From Undaria pinnatifida (lineage: Eukaryota; Sar; Phaeophyceae; Laminariales; Alariaceae), in NCBI GenBank assembly GCA_012845835.1, contig JABAKD010000024.1, positions 3,142,061 through 3,206,060 of the forward strand: 64,000 bases of DNA. Direction: 5' to 3'. Each line of letters begins with the position of its first letter. Positions within the stretch are counted from its first letter, which is position 1. Under the pieces are notes generated by a model. That model worked only from the letters and a program-made list of their open reading frames with translations. It made no database searches and was not told the origin of the DNA. Made by a program: the position numbers and the translations under genes. Shown piece by piece: positions 1 to 11,692 of this stretch.

Positions 1-2141
1 TTAGCTAGGGTTTCTGTCAGGCTCAACCTCCAAACTGTCTGACTATCCGCTTGCCTGACTAAAAACCATAAAACGGTACACCGGTGATTTCTACGCCAGT
101 CTACCGTATCTCGGGAAAACAAATCAGCTCAATAAACTAAGAAACAAACTAAGTCCACAGGCAGGTCAGCCAGGGTACTTCTGAAAATTCCCTACCGACG
201 CATGTTGGTATGCTAGACAACTATCAGAACCACGATCACAACCAAGCTAAAAGAAAACGCTTTTTTTTCGCCAGGCAGCCACCGTCATCGCTATCGCTTG
301 TGCCTCTTCGACCTTCGCGAACCTGCATAGAGTTGCGGTTCACAAGTCGCCGCACAGAAGCCCGACGGGAACGGGGGTGGGGGTAAGGGTAGGAGTGAGG
401 CGATGGTACGAGTGGGAGGTGGGGGCAAGGATGGCGGGGATCGGGGGGGGGGGGGATGGAGAGGTGGGGCGGGAGTGCGGGGGTGAGGTAGGGTAGGGGT
501 GGTATTGGTGGGAGTGGGAGCGGAATGGGGGGAGTCGGAGGGGGGGGGGGGGGGGGGGAGTGGGGTAAGGGTAGAACGGAGTGGTGAAAATGCGGGTGAA
601 AGTGGGGATGAGAGTAGGGGTGTAGGCAGGGGCAGGGGCGACGATAGAGGTGGTGATGAGGGCAAGGGCGAGAGGTAGGGGCGGGATTAAGGGTGGGGAC
701 GTGGGCGAGGGTGAGGATAGATAGGGGGTAGTGGGTCGGGGTTAGGGGTACCCTTCGCTGGCGAACAGACGCTTGCGGGGGAGGGGGTAGCGCGCCGGAA
801 TTTAGCACAGGTCAACAGCGAGAAAAACATCACGCGTATTGCCGTCCCTCCCTCCTTCCCTCCCCCTTTCCGTTCTGCGTGTCCGGAAAGAAGGGAAGGG
901 CGATGGCAACGAAAAATTAGAGAAAGCGCGCACCCCTCCCGTTCAGTGTATCCCGGGCGGCGAAGTGAAGGTCACAGTAGGAAGGAAGGGAGGGAGGGAG
1001 GGAAGACACGCGCCACGACAAGGGTATGCGGCAATTTTTAGCCAAAACATTCCTGAAGCGGCGAGGCTCGTCAGACGCGTGCTACGATATATATTAAGGT
1101 ATACCGCTTTTTGGCTATTTTTTTTCTCGAGATGATGGGCGCCTTCACAACTGGAAACCCTTTTGGGGGACAAATTTACTTAATTCTAGTCTAGAGAGGG
1201 TAACCCAAAATAAACGGAAAACGTTCTTATTTGTACTATTTGTACTATTATTTGTTATTTGTTTGTGTGCCTGGACCATGGGTTTGTCAATCGGTTTGCG
1301 TTTTCAGTTTAGTCAAAATCAAGGTTCGCCGTGGAGGGGTATACTATTAATAGTATAGCGTTGTGCTGCCGGAGTGAGGAGCCTCAGAAACCAAAAAAAG
1401 GTCCACCTTTAACGAGGCCCGTGTCCTCATACAAATTCGTTGGAAGCTCACCGTGCTTTTACACTATTATTCGTGCAATTACGGAGATTCATTGACAATA
1501 TTAATAGGATGAAATCGCACACAAACAAGGAAAGCATCGCCACCTTTCAGTCGAGCTCTCCTGAGCTACGACCGTGTTCGATTGAGATTGAGGCTCTGTA
1601 TACCTGCTAAGACCAGCCAAGAAAAATCAACTTGAGTCAAACGCCGTCAAACAAAGGCGGGGTTGCTGTCTTGCACCGTTTTGTGTTTGATAGTTCATCC
1701 TACTGGCAGTGGATCTCCGTAACACACCTACTGTGGACCATGGGATTTTTTACATATAATGACCAATGTCGGTTTCAGGGTGTGGTATGTAGAGAGCTCC
1801 GCACGTGAGGGCCTCAGCAAGTAAACTGAAAAAAAAGTGCGGGCCAAGGCTGACGGCAGTATTGTACCGGTCACTTCTAGGGTTTCGCGCTGTTACTTAA
1901 TAATAGTGAAGGCTTACCCTAGCTCTTAGCTTTCTTGGCTTTAGCTTTAGCTTTTTACCCACAGCTAGCTTTAGCTCAAGCTACAGCTTTCGTGCTTCTC
2001 GGCGTCGTGATGGGCGCCGCTGACATGAAATCGCTCGTTACGCTGTTTCGCAGCGAGACACAGTCACTTGCGCGAGTGCCCTATCGATACCGAAAAAGGG
2101 AGAATCATACAATACTAAAACAGGCATACTATATCAGGCAT
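1..2141. other. Non-genic flank with G-rich tract
   Basis: I find no convincing exon here. Positions 360-760 are strongly G-rich on the + strand (runs of G broken by A, T and GGTG units); open frames across this tract are proline-rich or glycine-rich composition artefacts. A fragment at 1073-1130 carries the terminal motif of the MITE-B family described below. Positions 1469-1668 match 20195-20398 in the same orientation. Confidence 0.6.
1469..1668 (+). repeat. Dispersed ~200-bp repeat, copy 1
   Basis: This block aligns by eye with 20195-20398 in the same orientation. Shared landmarks in order are 'acggagat', 'aggatgaaatc/aggataaaatc', 'cgccacctt', 'cgagctct', 'ctacgac', 'gtgttcgattgag', 'taagaccagc' and 'aacttgagt'. 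No terminal repeats or coding potential were recognised, so the element type is unknown. Confidence 0.6.
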
Positions 2142-2483
2142 GACGCGTGCTACCATAGAGGTATACCTCTTTTTGGCATTTTTTTTTCTGAATGACGGGA
2201 CTTCCTAACGCAAAATCGTCGGGAATTGTATTAAGGTATACCTTTTTCTGGCGAAAACGTTTTCTGAATGACGGGGCTCCTTGACCCAAAAATTGTCGGG
2301 AAGAAGCCATTTTTTTGGTTTAAAATCGTTGCGTACCTAGGCCATGGGGATTTTTTCATCCGGTACATATATACATGTAGCAATTTTATTTTTCTCCAAA
2401 TCAGTTTTTTGGGAGAGGTCTTGAGCTGCCAAATTGAGGGGTAGTACTAGAAAAAAAACGTGGTGCACCTCTATCGTACGAGT
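2142..2483 (+). mobile_element. MITE-B copy
   Basis: Non-autonomous element with inverted termini: the left end reads GACGCGTGCTACxATAGAGG and the right end is its inverse (GGTGCACCTCTATCGTA). Between them lie the family landmarks: a 'gaatgacggg' box, 'cctaacgcaaaatcgtcgg', 'aggccatgggga', 'cattttt..catccggta' and 'gagaggtcttgagctgcc'. An internal block of about 75 bp is partly duplicated, as in the copy at 16659-17141. Confidence 0.75.
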
Positions 2484-2542
2484 ACCAGGCGTCGTATAAA
2501 TCTATATATCTTAGTTCGCTTATCACATATGCACATCCTTAC

Positions 2543-2713
2543 GTCTGCGGATATCTCCCGCCTCTGACCGCCTTTCCGCGCGGTTTCTTCGCTGAGGCGT
2601 GCCCCCGCCTCGCCTGCAACCACCGGCTCAGCTGATCCGCCCGCTCGGCGCCGTAGCGCGCGCGCGAGGTCTCGACGTCGAGATCTACGACGAGATCTCC
2701 GAAAAATCGTGCC
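2543..2713 (-). CDS. Candidate internal exon, unknown protein
   Basis: On the minus strand a 171-nt block is bounded by a plausible acceptor (…gtctcacag before 2713) and a strong donor (gtaagg after 2543). Two of the three phases are fully open. One gives an Arg-rich product (RRSRRRSRRRDLARALRRR), the other a mixed-composition product (DLVVDLDVETSRARYGAER). No family was recognised and no neighbouring exons could be joined. It could also be a GC-rich chance ORF; the clean splice sites are the main support. Confidence 0.3.
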
Positions 2714-2914
2714 CTGTGAGACGTTTGGTGCGTAGTCTGCACACAGGGCTAATGTCTTCGCGTTATTTCTTCGGTACGTGTTCTCTGACCTCCGACACAC
2801 GGGGGGGGGTCGATTACCTGGCCGGCGTCGCCATTGTAAAGGCCACTGAGCGAGGTTTGTGCTAGGATCTGGGGAAGAAAAGTTCGTAATCCCCGAGAAC
2901 ACATGCCACCCAGG

Positions 2915-3310
2915 CGTAGTGGAGAACTGCGAAGTCTACAGCAGCACGTATACATGTACATGATGTACAGCAGTAGCTGAAGCTATGATGAGCCTGCAGC
3001 ATCACGAAGCTACAAATGGTATATGCACAGCAGCATCACGAAGCTACAAATGGTATATGCACAGCAGAATCACGAAGCTACAAATGGTATATGCACAGCA
3101 GCAGCTAGGCGTCGTGGAGAACTGCGAACTCTCAATATTTTTGAACCCCCGGTAGTCTACAGCAGCACGTATAAATCAGCAGCACGTGCATGTACATGAT
3201 GTACAGCAGTAGCTGAAGCTATGATGAGCCTGCAGCATGACGAAGCTACAAATGGTATATGCACAGCAGCATCACGAAGCTACAAATGGTATATGCACAG
3301 CAGGTATATG
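2915..3310 (+). repeat. Nested tandem repeat, 34-bp unit
   Basis: A 34-bp unit (atcacgaagctacaaatgg + tatatgcacagcagc) occurs three times at 2998-3100 and again twice at 3235-3300. The whole block, including 'gtggagaactgcgaa' and 'cagcagcacgtat', is duplicated at a higher level (about 2915-3070 and 3110-3300). Confidence 0.8.
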
Positions 3311-3667
3311 CACAGCAGCAGCTGTGGCCGCGCCTTTCTGCGTAGCAACGTAGAGCGTCACCCAGCTGGGGTGAACCGCCATGCTCTCCCATAATTTCCA
3401 GGCTGCCTTCTCGCATTGTTCCGCCGCACACGGGAAATCGGGAAAAATTTGTCGGCATTTTCCCTTTCCAGTATCTCCCATATATGAATTAACAAACTTC
3501 GTCTAACTCTTGGCATTACTTCTTACCCTCTTAATATTTACCATCCTGCGCTGCGACCGGCGGCCGTCCAGGCCGCCGGCGTAGCCCCTTGTATAATACT
3601 ACGGTAAGTATCAAGGAGTCATCCTACGGCAGGAGGGCAGCAGATTCTAAGAAATTTCTGAGCTCCT

Positions 3668-3785
3668 AACCTGAGGAGCTCAATATCCTCCTCATCCTCA
3701 TCCTCATCCTCATAATCCTCATCAATCATCATCATCATCATCATCCTCATAATCATCATTATCATCATCATCATCATCATCACCA
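3668..3785 (+). repeat. CTC/ATC trinucleotide array
   Basis: Imperfect (cat/ctc/atc)n microsatellite. The minus-strand ORF across it (Met/Asp/Glu-rich) is a shadow of the repeat. Confidence 0.85.
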
Positions 3786-4104
3786 CCCGAAACATGCCTC
3801 CGAAAACATCCGTTCGCGCAGCCCGACCAACATTTCTATTCTTTGGTCCCAAAACAAGCGCACTCGTAGTAAGTCATAAAGCGAACCGATGGTTCCACGC
3901 TCGAGGGTCCCAACTGGTCAGAAACCTTTGACCCCAAAATCGCCACCCCTACCCGTGGGACGACTCTTCAGTATAATACCACAATACCGCAGCCTGGGTC
4001 TGCATCCCTATCGCAACATGCCTCGGAAAGAGCATAGGAAACCCAACTCTTCGGCGCGTTACGTAGCCGACCAAAGCTGCGATAGCGGTAGCCCTTTCTT
4101 TCTT

Positions 4105-4343
4105 GAATGATTTCTGACCGACGGGGCTCATAACCCAAAATCGTCGGAAAAAAAGGCCATTTCCTTGTTTTGCATGATTTTTTCGTTGTAAACGTAAGGC
4201 CATGGGATTCTTCATCCGGTAGTAAATAACAGTTTATTTTTCTCCAAATCATTCTTTTGGGGTTAAGAAGGACACGTCTTAAGCTCCCAAACTGAGGAAC
4301 CATCAGAACAAAAGTCGTGCAGCACCTCTATCGTCGCACGCGT
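4105..4343 (+). mobile_element. MITE-B copy, 5' truncated
   Basis: Starts inside the family at 'tttctgaccgacgggg', carries 'cccaaaatcgtcgg', 'aaggccatgggat', 'catccggtagta' and 'cttaagctcccaaactgagg', and ends in the right terminus 'cagcacctctatcgtcgca' followed by cgcgt. The left terminus is missing. Confidence 0.7.
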
Positions 4344-4928
4344 CAGCCACCGCACCGTGTAGCCGCTATGCAGCGCCTTCCCCCGCCCACCCGACGCACG
4401 CCAAGGTAGGGAGGGCGCACCGACATTTTCTGTGGCTCATCGCTTGAGCACCTTTGTACCGTTATCCTAAGGCTCCCGAGAACAGACATACGTGGAACCC
4501 GACAACGCAGCGACTACCGTGCGAACTAAAAGACGAAGATGCAAACTATATTTGAGCGTCATTGGCTGCTTTCCTCGTTTGAGGTCCCCGGCTAGCCAGA
4601 AACAAATCGGGGCAGAAAAATGCCGCCGCCTATCGTAGCGCACGCCTATCCCCCCGCCTACTAACCAAGGCGACGTTAGCGTAGAGAGACACCACAAGCA
4701 GAGCTCGCGCCAGTGATGGCTACTTCATTTTTATGGTTAGCTCTTCGGTATCGCGATATTCACTGTAAATACCATGAAGTTTTTTTTGCAACTCTGCGCC
4801 AACCAAGTAGTTTCGGGCTCGTTTGGGGGCGAGGTACAGAGCCACTCGCGTGGGTGGCCTATACTCGGCTGTGAAAATGGGCGAATAACACCACCTGGGA
4901 TTTATAATGCTATGAACAGTATATGCCG

Positions 4929-5053
4929 CTCGCCCCGGTGGTCTAGTGGTTACCCTCGAATACTACTAGCGTTGGCCCTTGAGTTCGATTCCCGCCATGG
5001 TGAGATTTTGAATTGGTTTGCAAAAATGCAACAACAACAACAACAACAACAAC
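4929..5053 (+). mobile_element. tRNA-derived SINE with (AAC)n tail
   Basis: The head resembles a tRNA-Glu-type gene. An A-box-like stretch TGGTCTAGTGGTTA lies at 4939-4952 and a B-box-like GAGTTCGATTC at 4981-4991, correctly spaced for an internal RNA polymerase III promoter. The T stem flanking the TTCGATT loop pairs poorly, so it is not an intact tRNA. A short body (4999-5027) leads into (AAC)n at about 5028-5053. The same tail ends the non-LTR element at 30424-32641, so the two could be a SINE/LINE pair; that link is inference from the shared tail. Confidence 0.7.
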
Positions 5054-6446
5054 GAAAAGGATCAACTGCTGAGAGCGCCTAGTAGCGTGGGTACGCACAA
5101 TTCGACGCGAGTCTACGAGGGAATAAAATGCTGAGTTCTTCTCGCGATAATAAATGAAGGCACGTACCGTAGTGGGAAGGGGGAAGGAGGCGCCGCTACG
5201 TGACCCCGGATCTGAGTTATACTACTACTACTACTACTACTACTAATGGGAGGAAGGGCGAGAGTAGTGCGAGGATAACAAATGGGATGAACAAAGAAAA
5301 AGAAAAAAAGGAGTAAAACACTATAATACCGTAGCCTGGTTCAAAAAGGCAACGCTCACCTGGGCGGTTAAAATTTAAGCGCATGCTGCTGAAACAAGCC
5401 AGCTGTACGGGCTCGCGGCCTGCCAAGGTACGTCCGAAAGCGAAATCGGAAACAAGCAACGAGAACGACCAGGACGAGCGCGAGAACGAGATGCATAACG
5501 GGAATACGACGAGAACGAGCGTGAGAATGAGACGCACAATGGGAAACATGTCGAGAACGGGAACGACGTTGAGAACGAGAACGAGTAGCGAGATTGAGCA
5601 ACGAGATCGAGCAACGAGCAAAAGGACAAAACTAATGCCCACCACCCTGCCTACCATCCCCAACTGCTACGGTAGGGCTGGGCCTAACTATTTTTGGGGC
5701 TCTTTCCCCCGGGGATTTCTCTTTCCCCCGGGGAAGTTCTATGCCTCCCCCAAGAAACCGAACTTCAGGAAAATGAGAGTACAACCCAACAAACAACGCC
5801 ATTTTTATTTTCTTTGACACACGCTACGGTAGAGATGTGCACCACTTTTTTTCCGGAGGTTCCTCACTTTAGGAGCTTAACGCCTTTACAACTGGAAACC
5901 CGTTTTCGGGGACAAAAATTACTTGGACTTAGCATAGGGAGGGGATTGGGGTTCTAAGGGGGTTAAGATCCCTCCCAAAAACTGATTTTGGAGAAAACGA
6001 AATCTGCTATGATGATACCGGTCGAGAAATCCTATGGTCCAGTCACACAACGAAAGATATACACACGCATCCGTATACAACGGCAGCTTGCGCTGCCACT
6101 TGCGCTGCCGGGGTTGTAACGAAGACCACCGATAGCGACAGCTTACGCTATACCTACAATGGGATCCGAAGGGTGCGCCAGCTAGCGTTGGGCTGCGAAA
6201 GCAACTCAGTTAAATCGACACACGACGCGTATGAAAATACGTGGAAGTGTAGTGAGCTTTTCAAGCTTTAGTTTTCCCCATTCGCCGGAGGATGAAGGAA
6301 AAAAAACACGTGCAGAAAAAGAGCCAAGTACCGACGATCTTTTGGGTTACAACCCCTTAAGAGCCTCGAAATCCCTCCCTATACTAACATCGAGTCAAAG
6401 TTTCCCCCAAAAGGGTTTCCAGTGCGTAGTGAAGGGTGTCAAGGAG
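5054..6446. other. Non-genic, degenerate repeats
   Basis: Contains an (ACT)n microsatellite at 5219-5244, a degenerate (GAGAACG)n minisatellite at 5455-5610 whose Glu/Arg/Asn-rich ORF is probably composition, and at 5820-5990 a dispersed repeat (marked by 'tggaaacccgttttcgggg' and 'ttacttggacttagcatag') related to 1147-1200 and 17148-17215. No exon supported. Confidence 0.5.
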
Positions 6447-6521
6447 CCCGTCATCCATAAAACGTTTTCGCCAAAAAGGGGTATACCTTAATTATACCTT
6501 GATGTCTCTATCGTAGAACGC
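6447..6521 (-). mobile_element. MITE-B terminal fragment
   Basis: Reverse-oriented end of MITE-B: 'aaggagcccgtcat' … 'cgccaaaaaggggtatacc' … 'tctctatcgtagaacgcgtc'. Confidence 0.6.
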
Positions 6522-6830
6522 GTCCTTTTACTTTTGCTCACCCCACCTCTATCTTCGCACTTTTCTTTCTCTTCCTACCTAGACATAGCTCAGACCCAGG
6601 CTCACTAAGCAGGCTCTTCTCCACGCCTTCCCCACTACGGTACGTGCCTTCATTTTTATCGCGAGAAGATGACAACCCTTTCTTCCCTCGTCGAATACTC
6701 GCGCCGAATTCTCACCGCCTAGGCATTCTACGAGAAATCATTGCAAAACGCGAATGGTGTTCCAACGATAGCGCGGGGAGTATGTTTCAGTTGAGAAACC
6801 CCGTCTGTTAGAAACGTTTCACACCTCCGA

Positions 6831-6960
6831 CAGATTACGATCTAAATCAGACAGATCACGATCTACATCAGACAGATAACGATCGAAATCAGCGATATCA
6901 CATCTAAATCAGACAGATCACGGTCTGAATCAGACTCAGACAGATCACGATCGAAATCAT
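6831..6960 (+). repeat. Minisatellite, ~21-24-bp unit
   Basis: Five to six degenerate units of the type 'cagacagatcacgatcta' plus 'aatcag'. Confidence 0.8.
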
Positions 6961-8240
6961 CTACAGTAGATCCTGTAGCCGCGGTTGTGAGATGTTGTGC
7001 ATCTGATCTGAATGTATGTGGAGTACAGATACATCATGTTTTGTTTCTTTTTTTTGTTTCATTTTTTTTTGTGTGGTCTGGCTTGATTTGTTGTGTTCTC
7101 GTACCCGGTACGCTAGCACTCCACTTGCTTTACCTTGATGAATTGCGACTGAACTTGGTTTACTCTGTTTCACAGCCTGACCACAGAATTTGTATCTCTC
7201 TAGGATGAAGAATCGGTACGGACTCTGGGTGTACTGATGTCGTTGGGTAGAAATAACATAATATTAGTGTGAAGACAACACAACACAGATCCAACCCCCG
7301 GTAGCATGTGCTAGATCATGCAGATCGTGCGGGTCCCACCCGGTAACATGAGCTAAACCATACAGATAGTCCCTGAAAAAGATCTAGATCATCAAGTAAG
7401 GATAGATAAATCAATCATCTGTCCGACTTGTGAAACGTTCTCGCCTAAAAGTGCCATACTCTTAATAGCGGTCCTTCAATAGTGCCGGTATGCGCAAGTC
7501 GGCTACACCGGCATTATAGAGGCAACCGGCACTACTCCGTATACTGCCACTACTAGTTGCTATCTGTACCAAGCGATTTCATTGGCACTATAGCGGGTAG
7601 CCGGCACTACTCAGCCGGCACTATAGAGGGATCACTGCTGCGCCCCGTGCTACTGCTGTATGGGTTGCACCTGTGAATCCCACCATTCCTCACTGATGGG
7701 GTGTCTCAACCGAGGGTATACAGTAGGGCACTTGATTCAAGAGCGCACCCGTAACAAGAGAAAACCGACTCAAGAGCGGTAAAATCGACCCTCCACGTCT
7801 TGCGACGCCTTTACTAAAACCTACTGAGCTGTCCGGAAATATAAGCAACTTTATATTTAACACCCAATGTACAAAGCTTGCTTATATTTCCGCTGACAGA
7901 ATGGCATATGATGGTGATGCCAGTACTAAAAACCTGTATGATATCCAATCTGATATACGAGCGCTACGGACACAAGGACGGCTACACTGGCGTTTTCCGA
8001 GGGGCTCTTAAATCGGGTTGTGCCCCACATATTTGGGTCCGACGTCCATTCTATGCTCTTATTCGCTCGATACCTAGCTCATCATTTGCTGTGGTCACCA
8101 AAGGACATCCTGGACCCATCCCCGGGGGTTCCCATGTAGATGGATATATGAATCCCATCGGCGACTGCGGTACGGAGTCTCAGAAAATTTGGGTGCTAAT
8201 TTTACCGCAACAGGCATCTTGAGGGTGCCACTAACCGTGC
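6961..8240. other. Non-genic stretch with one MITE-A copy
   Basis: No exon recognised. Holds the MITE-A copy at 7465-7640 and otherwise unassigned A/T-rich and mixed sequence. Confidence 0.4.
7465..7640 (+). mobile_element. MITE-A copy (hAT-like termini)
   Basis: About 177 bp with inverted ends: left tagcggtccttcaatagtgc, right cactatagagggatcactg. The internal sequence keeps 'accaagcgatttcattggca'. The family-consensus terminus begins CAGTAGTGGTCCCTC. A CAGxxxTGG-type start and a short non-coding body suggest a hAT-derived MITE. No target duplication could be confirmed for this copy. Confidence 0.7.
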
Positions 8241-8244
8241 TTAC

Positions 8245-8359
8245 CTGCCGACCCTGCGGGGGGGGTTGTGAAGGCGAGGGTGGTGCCGATGATGGGCTCG
8301 GCCTTGCCGTCGAAGGTCTCGTCGCCCACCTTCAGCACCGGGGAGCTGCTTCCGGTGCC
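8245..8359 (-). CDS. Internal exon, TFIIIC small-subunit (tau55)-like
   Basis: The minus-strand exon is flanked by a good acceptor (…gcctgacag before 8359) and donor (gtaagc after 8245). It is open for 38 codons plus one base (entry phase 0, exit phase 1). The peptide includes PVLKVGDETFDGKAEP then IIGTTLAFTT. This resembles the short beta motif of the TFIIIC subunit-6 family, a hydrophobic-Gly-aspartate strand followed by an (I/L)GT-(L/F)xF strand. If so, it would act in RNA polymerase III transcription initiation. No other exon of this gene was identified; it would continue below 8239 and above 8360. The family call rests on a pattern of about 20 residues and is tentative; the exon itself is better supported. 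Confidence 0.4.
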
Positions 8360-11300
8360 CTGTCAGGCAAATATGTCCGGAGACGGTCAATCAAGGGAAA
8401 ACGTGCTGCGGTCAAGGCTGTCAAATTGATCCTTCACTATAACCTATTAGTGTGGCGTCAGTCAAGGCATTTTTTTCGGAAAATTGCCGGCGGTCATGGG
8501 GTAAAAGTGCTGTCTTCTGACACCTATGCTGTCAGGAATGTTCGTAAAACGAACGGCGCAAACGGACACGGAAAAGGTGCAACAAAAACAGTTGCAAAAA
8601 AATGACGCATACACGTCACAAAACGACACAACGAATATGTTCTGTTTTGATAAAGTTGTTTGAAACGCGTTAGCCGTGAGCTCGTCCGATGGAATGATCG
8701 ATACTCAGATTTGTAAGGTAAGTCATGCGTCGGCCTCGTTTTTTTTGCTTCAAACAGTGCGATGGACATAAAAACCAACCAACGAGACGGTTACAAAACG
8801 GCGCACCGACACTAGACACACGCAGCGGGGCAAACTTCAATGCATCATACCGGTATCAGGTATCGGTAATACACAAACAGCAGGCAGATTACGTTGTGTC
8901 ATCCACTTGACATTTGGTCGACAACAACACCGGCCAGTCTTGTACGCGTGGGGAATTTTATCCATAACTTTGAATTTTGAAAGCCCTGGTGTGACGCTTC
9001 CGCGCCGAGCTCAACCGTTTCTTATGCGCCGTTTTTTTTCTCGACGTTTCTTCCCCCCTCCCCTCCACTCGCTCCGCTCCCTCGGTTCTCTGGCGTGTTG
9101 GTTCTTTGTTTTTCACAAATGTTCGTGTGGTACAAGTATACACTACTGTGGAGGAAGGACTTCGAGCGATAGGAGGCGTTATCGCGGCCCGTTACGCAGC
9201 AGATCTATGCCGACGTTGGGGTTCACTATGCTGCCCGTGCTCCAGTGTACGAGAAAACGATAATGCTGCTGCCCGCGGTTGCTATCATAGAGAACAAGAG
9301 TGCCGCATCTTCGTCGCTGCTACTATGACGTGCACCAGGTAGGCGTACAATAGCGGTCCCTCTGAAGTGCCGTTTGAGTAGTGCCGACTGCCCGCTATAG
9401 TGCCTGTGAAATCGCTTGGTACCGATGGGAACAAGCAATGGCATTATGCAGAGTAGTTTCGGTAGCCGCTATAGTGCCGGAGTTTACAGCTGGCACATAC
9501 CGGCACCATAAAGGGACCACTACTGCTGTATCCTGATCCCAACCGGACCTCAGCCCTCCAAACTCGGCCCGGGTACGACAGTTAGCGGTATTCTTCCAAG
9601 TACAGGGTACATTGCCACCAACAGGACTACGTGAGAGGAAAGCGACGGCTCGGCGACAAAAGTCACTTCGTAGGTAGGATTGGGCATTGGCACATACATA
9701 CCTGGCCAGAGTTAGCAGTGTGATATCACTACTCGAAACTCTGCAGGTTGTTCAATTTGATGTCTTTTCGTCTAGGCATTGCGAAATAGAGTACGTGCGT
9801 GGACCGTTAAGGTTGTTCATGTACCTGGTAGTCAATATCAACATGTACTTCTCACACTAGCTCATTTCCCTGATACCGAGTAGTAAGATATCGTCAACAA
9901 GTCGAGTGTTTGCGTTATAAGAATTCACTAAAAATTGTTCCATCATGCTAGAAAAGGCCAGATTCATTCTCGCATGCTTTTGGTTGTGTTTGCGGTGAAC
10001 GAATCGCCGAAAAGGCGTACACGGCCTCCATATCACAGGCGGGGAGCGGGGAGGCCACATCAAATTTTGAATTTAGACATGGTGCAATAGCACTTAGACT
10101 AACCGAGAGGAGCAGGCCCACCACAACATCAGACAAACAGCAGCACAGCAGCAGCAGCAGCAGCAGCGGCGGGGCGGGGGCGGAGGTGACGGTGGCGATG
10201 GCCCCGCCAGATGAGTTGCGGCACAGCAGATTGGGCTGACTCGATCACAATAATCTTCATCACAACAACAGAACAGACAGTTTTTTTCTTATTTTTTTCA
10301 CAAACAAACGCAGCCGCAGCACAACAGCCGCCGCACAGCAGCAGCAGCAGCAGTAGTGGCGGCGGCGGCCGTGCGGCGTGGGTGGCGGTGGCGGTGGAGG
10401 CTTCGGCAACAGCGTTGTGGCATAGCGACGGTGGTTGATAAAATCAGCACCGAATGCGACATCACGCAGCAGCAGAGAACGAGGTCACATCGTAGAGAGC
10501 GCGGGAGCGCTGGCTCACTATTATAGCACCTACCCCCAAGGTTGCGCGTACGTGCCATGCTTCCCCAGCTACCCTTTGGTACCTTCGCATCAATGTTGGG
10601 TTGCGTCTACCGCTGTCAAGCACAACGTACAACGAGCAGTGTCTGCTGTGTGCTGCCTCGTGGGTTGTGCCCTCGTGCCCTCTGATTGTTGTGCCTGGAG
10701 AGCGACGATGTTGGTGGCCAATCGTATGAGCTGGTCGACATTGATGGAAGTTCACTAAATCGTTCACTCAAATAGGAATTTTCATGCCGTTTTGGGGCAA
10801 CTTCTTCCTTCGAAGTTCGCTCGACGATTATTTTTTATGGAATTTTTTATTGAATTATTTTGACGCAACACTCGAAGTACCCAAGTATACATCTCGATCG
10901 TCTTGGTTGGTGTTTGGTCAGCATCAGGTACCAGAATGCATGTAACCTGGTACAGCCAGCAAATACGTGATCATGCTCTACGACGCTTAGCCTGCGATAC
11001 CTGGTACAGAGCAATACAGCAAGTGCGAGTCGTACAACTGCGGCGGCAGTACAGCAGGATGCGCACCGAGTAGACAACAGTCTGCCTCAAAGCAACACCC
11101 CAAAACAAGAGCAACAGAGAGCCTGTCACCTTGATCGTCACAGCTTCGGCAGACGTGAAAGCTTCGGTGTCGATCATCGTTGGCAGCTCAACCATCACGT
11201 ACACATCCTCCTCATCATACTCCTCGCAATCTACATTGTCGGGGTACTCCTCCTCCTCATCCTCCTGATGTTGCCCGGTACTCGTACCCTTGCCAGCAGA

Positions 11301-11692
11301 CGTATCTCGTTGCTTTCCGTCGGCCCGGTCTGGATTCTTCCTGCGGAGCATAGCGACCGCTCGCGAGCCTGCCTCAAACCTTCCGGTGATGCTCAGCAGT
11401 ATGATTTCGAACACCAAACGCTTCTCGGCACTGCGGCACTGCACTGCTGGTGCGGTGTGCGGTGTGCGGTGCGATCGAGGATCCCTGGATCCTCGATAAG
11501 GGTTTTCATAGTGATAGTTTGGCTTTCTTCATGTGGGCCCCAACATACTACCATTATGACCTTAAATATAATGATTATTCAAATATAAGTATAAAGATTT
11601 TAATTTCCTTATATTTGTGGACATACCGGTATTTTCCTGTTGAACAACCACCCATACACCACAGACACCTCCGCTACATCGTCCGGAAGTGC
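8360..11692. other. Intergenic, no supported gene
   Basis: Contains a MITE-A copy (9351-9527), CAG/GCA-rich stretches at 10138-10175 and 10318-10360 that generate Ser/Ala/Gly ORFs, and a perfect 11-bp inverted repeat at 11474-11497 (ATCGAGGATCC, two bases, then its complement). The 3' part may include the TRM5 promoter and 5' UTR, but no promoter element was recognised. Confidence 0.4.
9351..9527 (+). mobile_element. MITE-A copy
   Basis: Left end tagcggtccctctgaagtgc and right end ggcaccataaagggaccact are inverse complements. The internal landmarks 'gaaatcgcttggtaccgatgg' (first 20 bases diagnostic) and 'ccgctatagtgccgg' match the other copies. Confidence 0.75.

Noticed and set aside
236-808. 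Pro/His-rich ORFs at the left edge
   Set aside because: Low-complexity reading of the G-rich tract; no splice sites, start context or family.
4932-5000. Functional tRNA gene
   Set aside because: A- and B-boxes are present, but the T stem pairs poorly and a SINE body with (AAC)n tail follows, so it was called a SINE.
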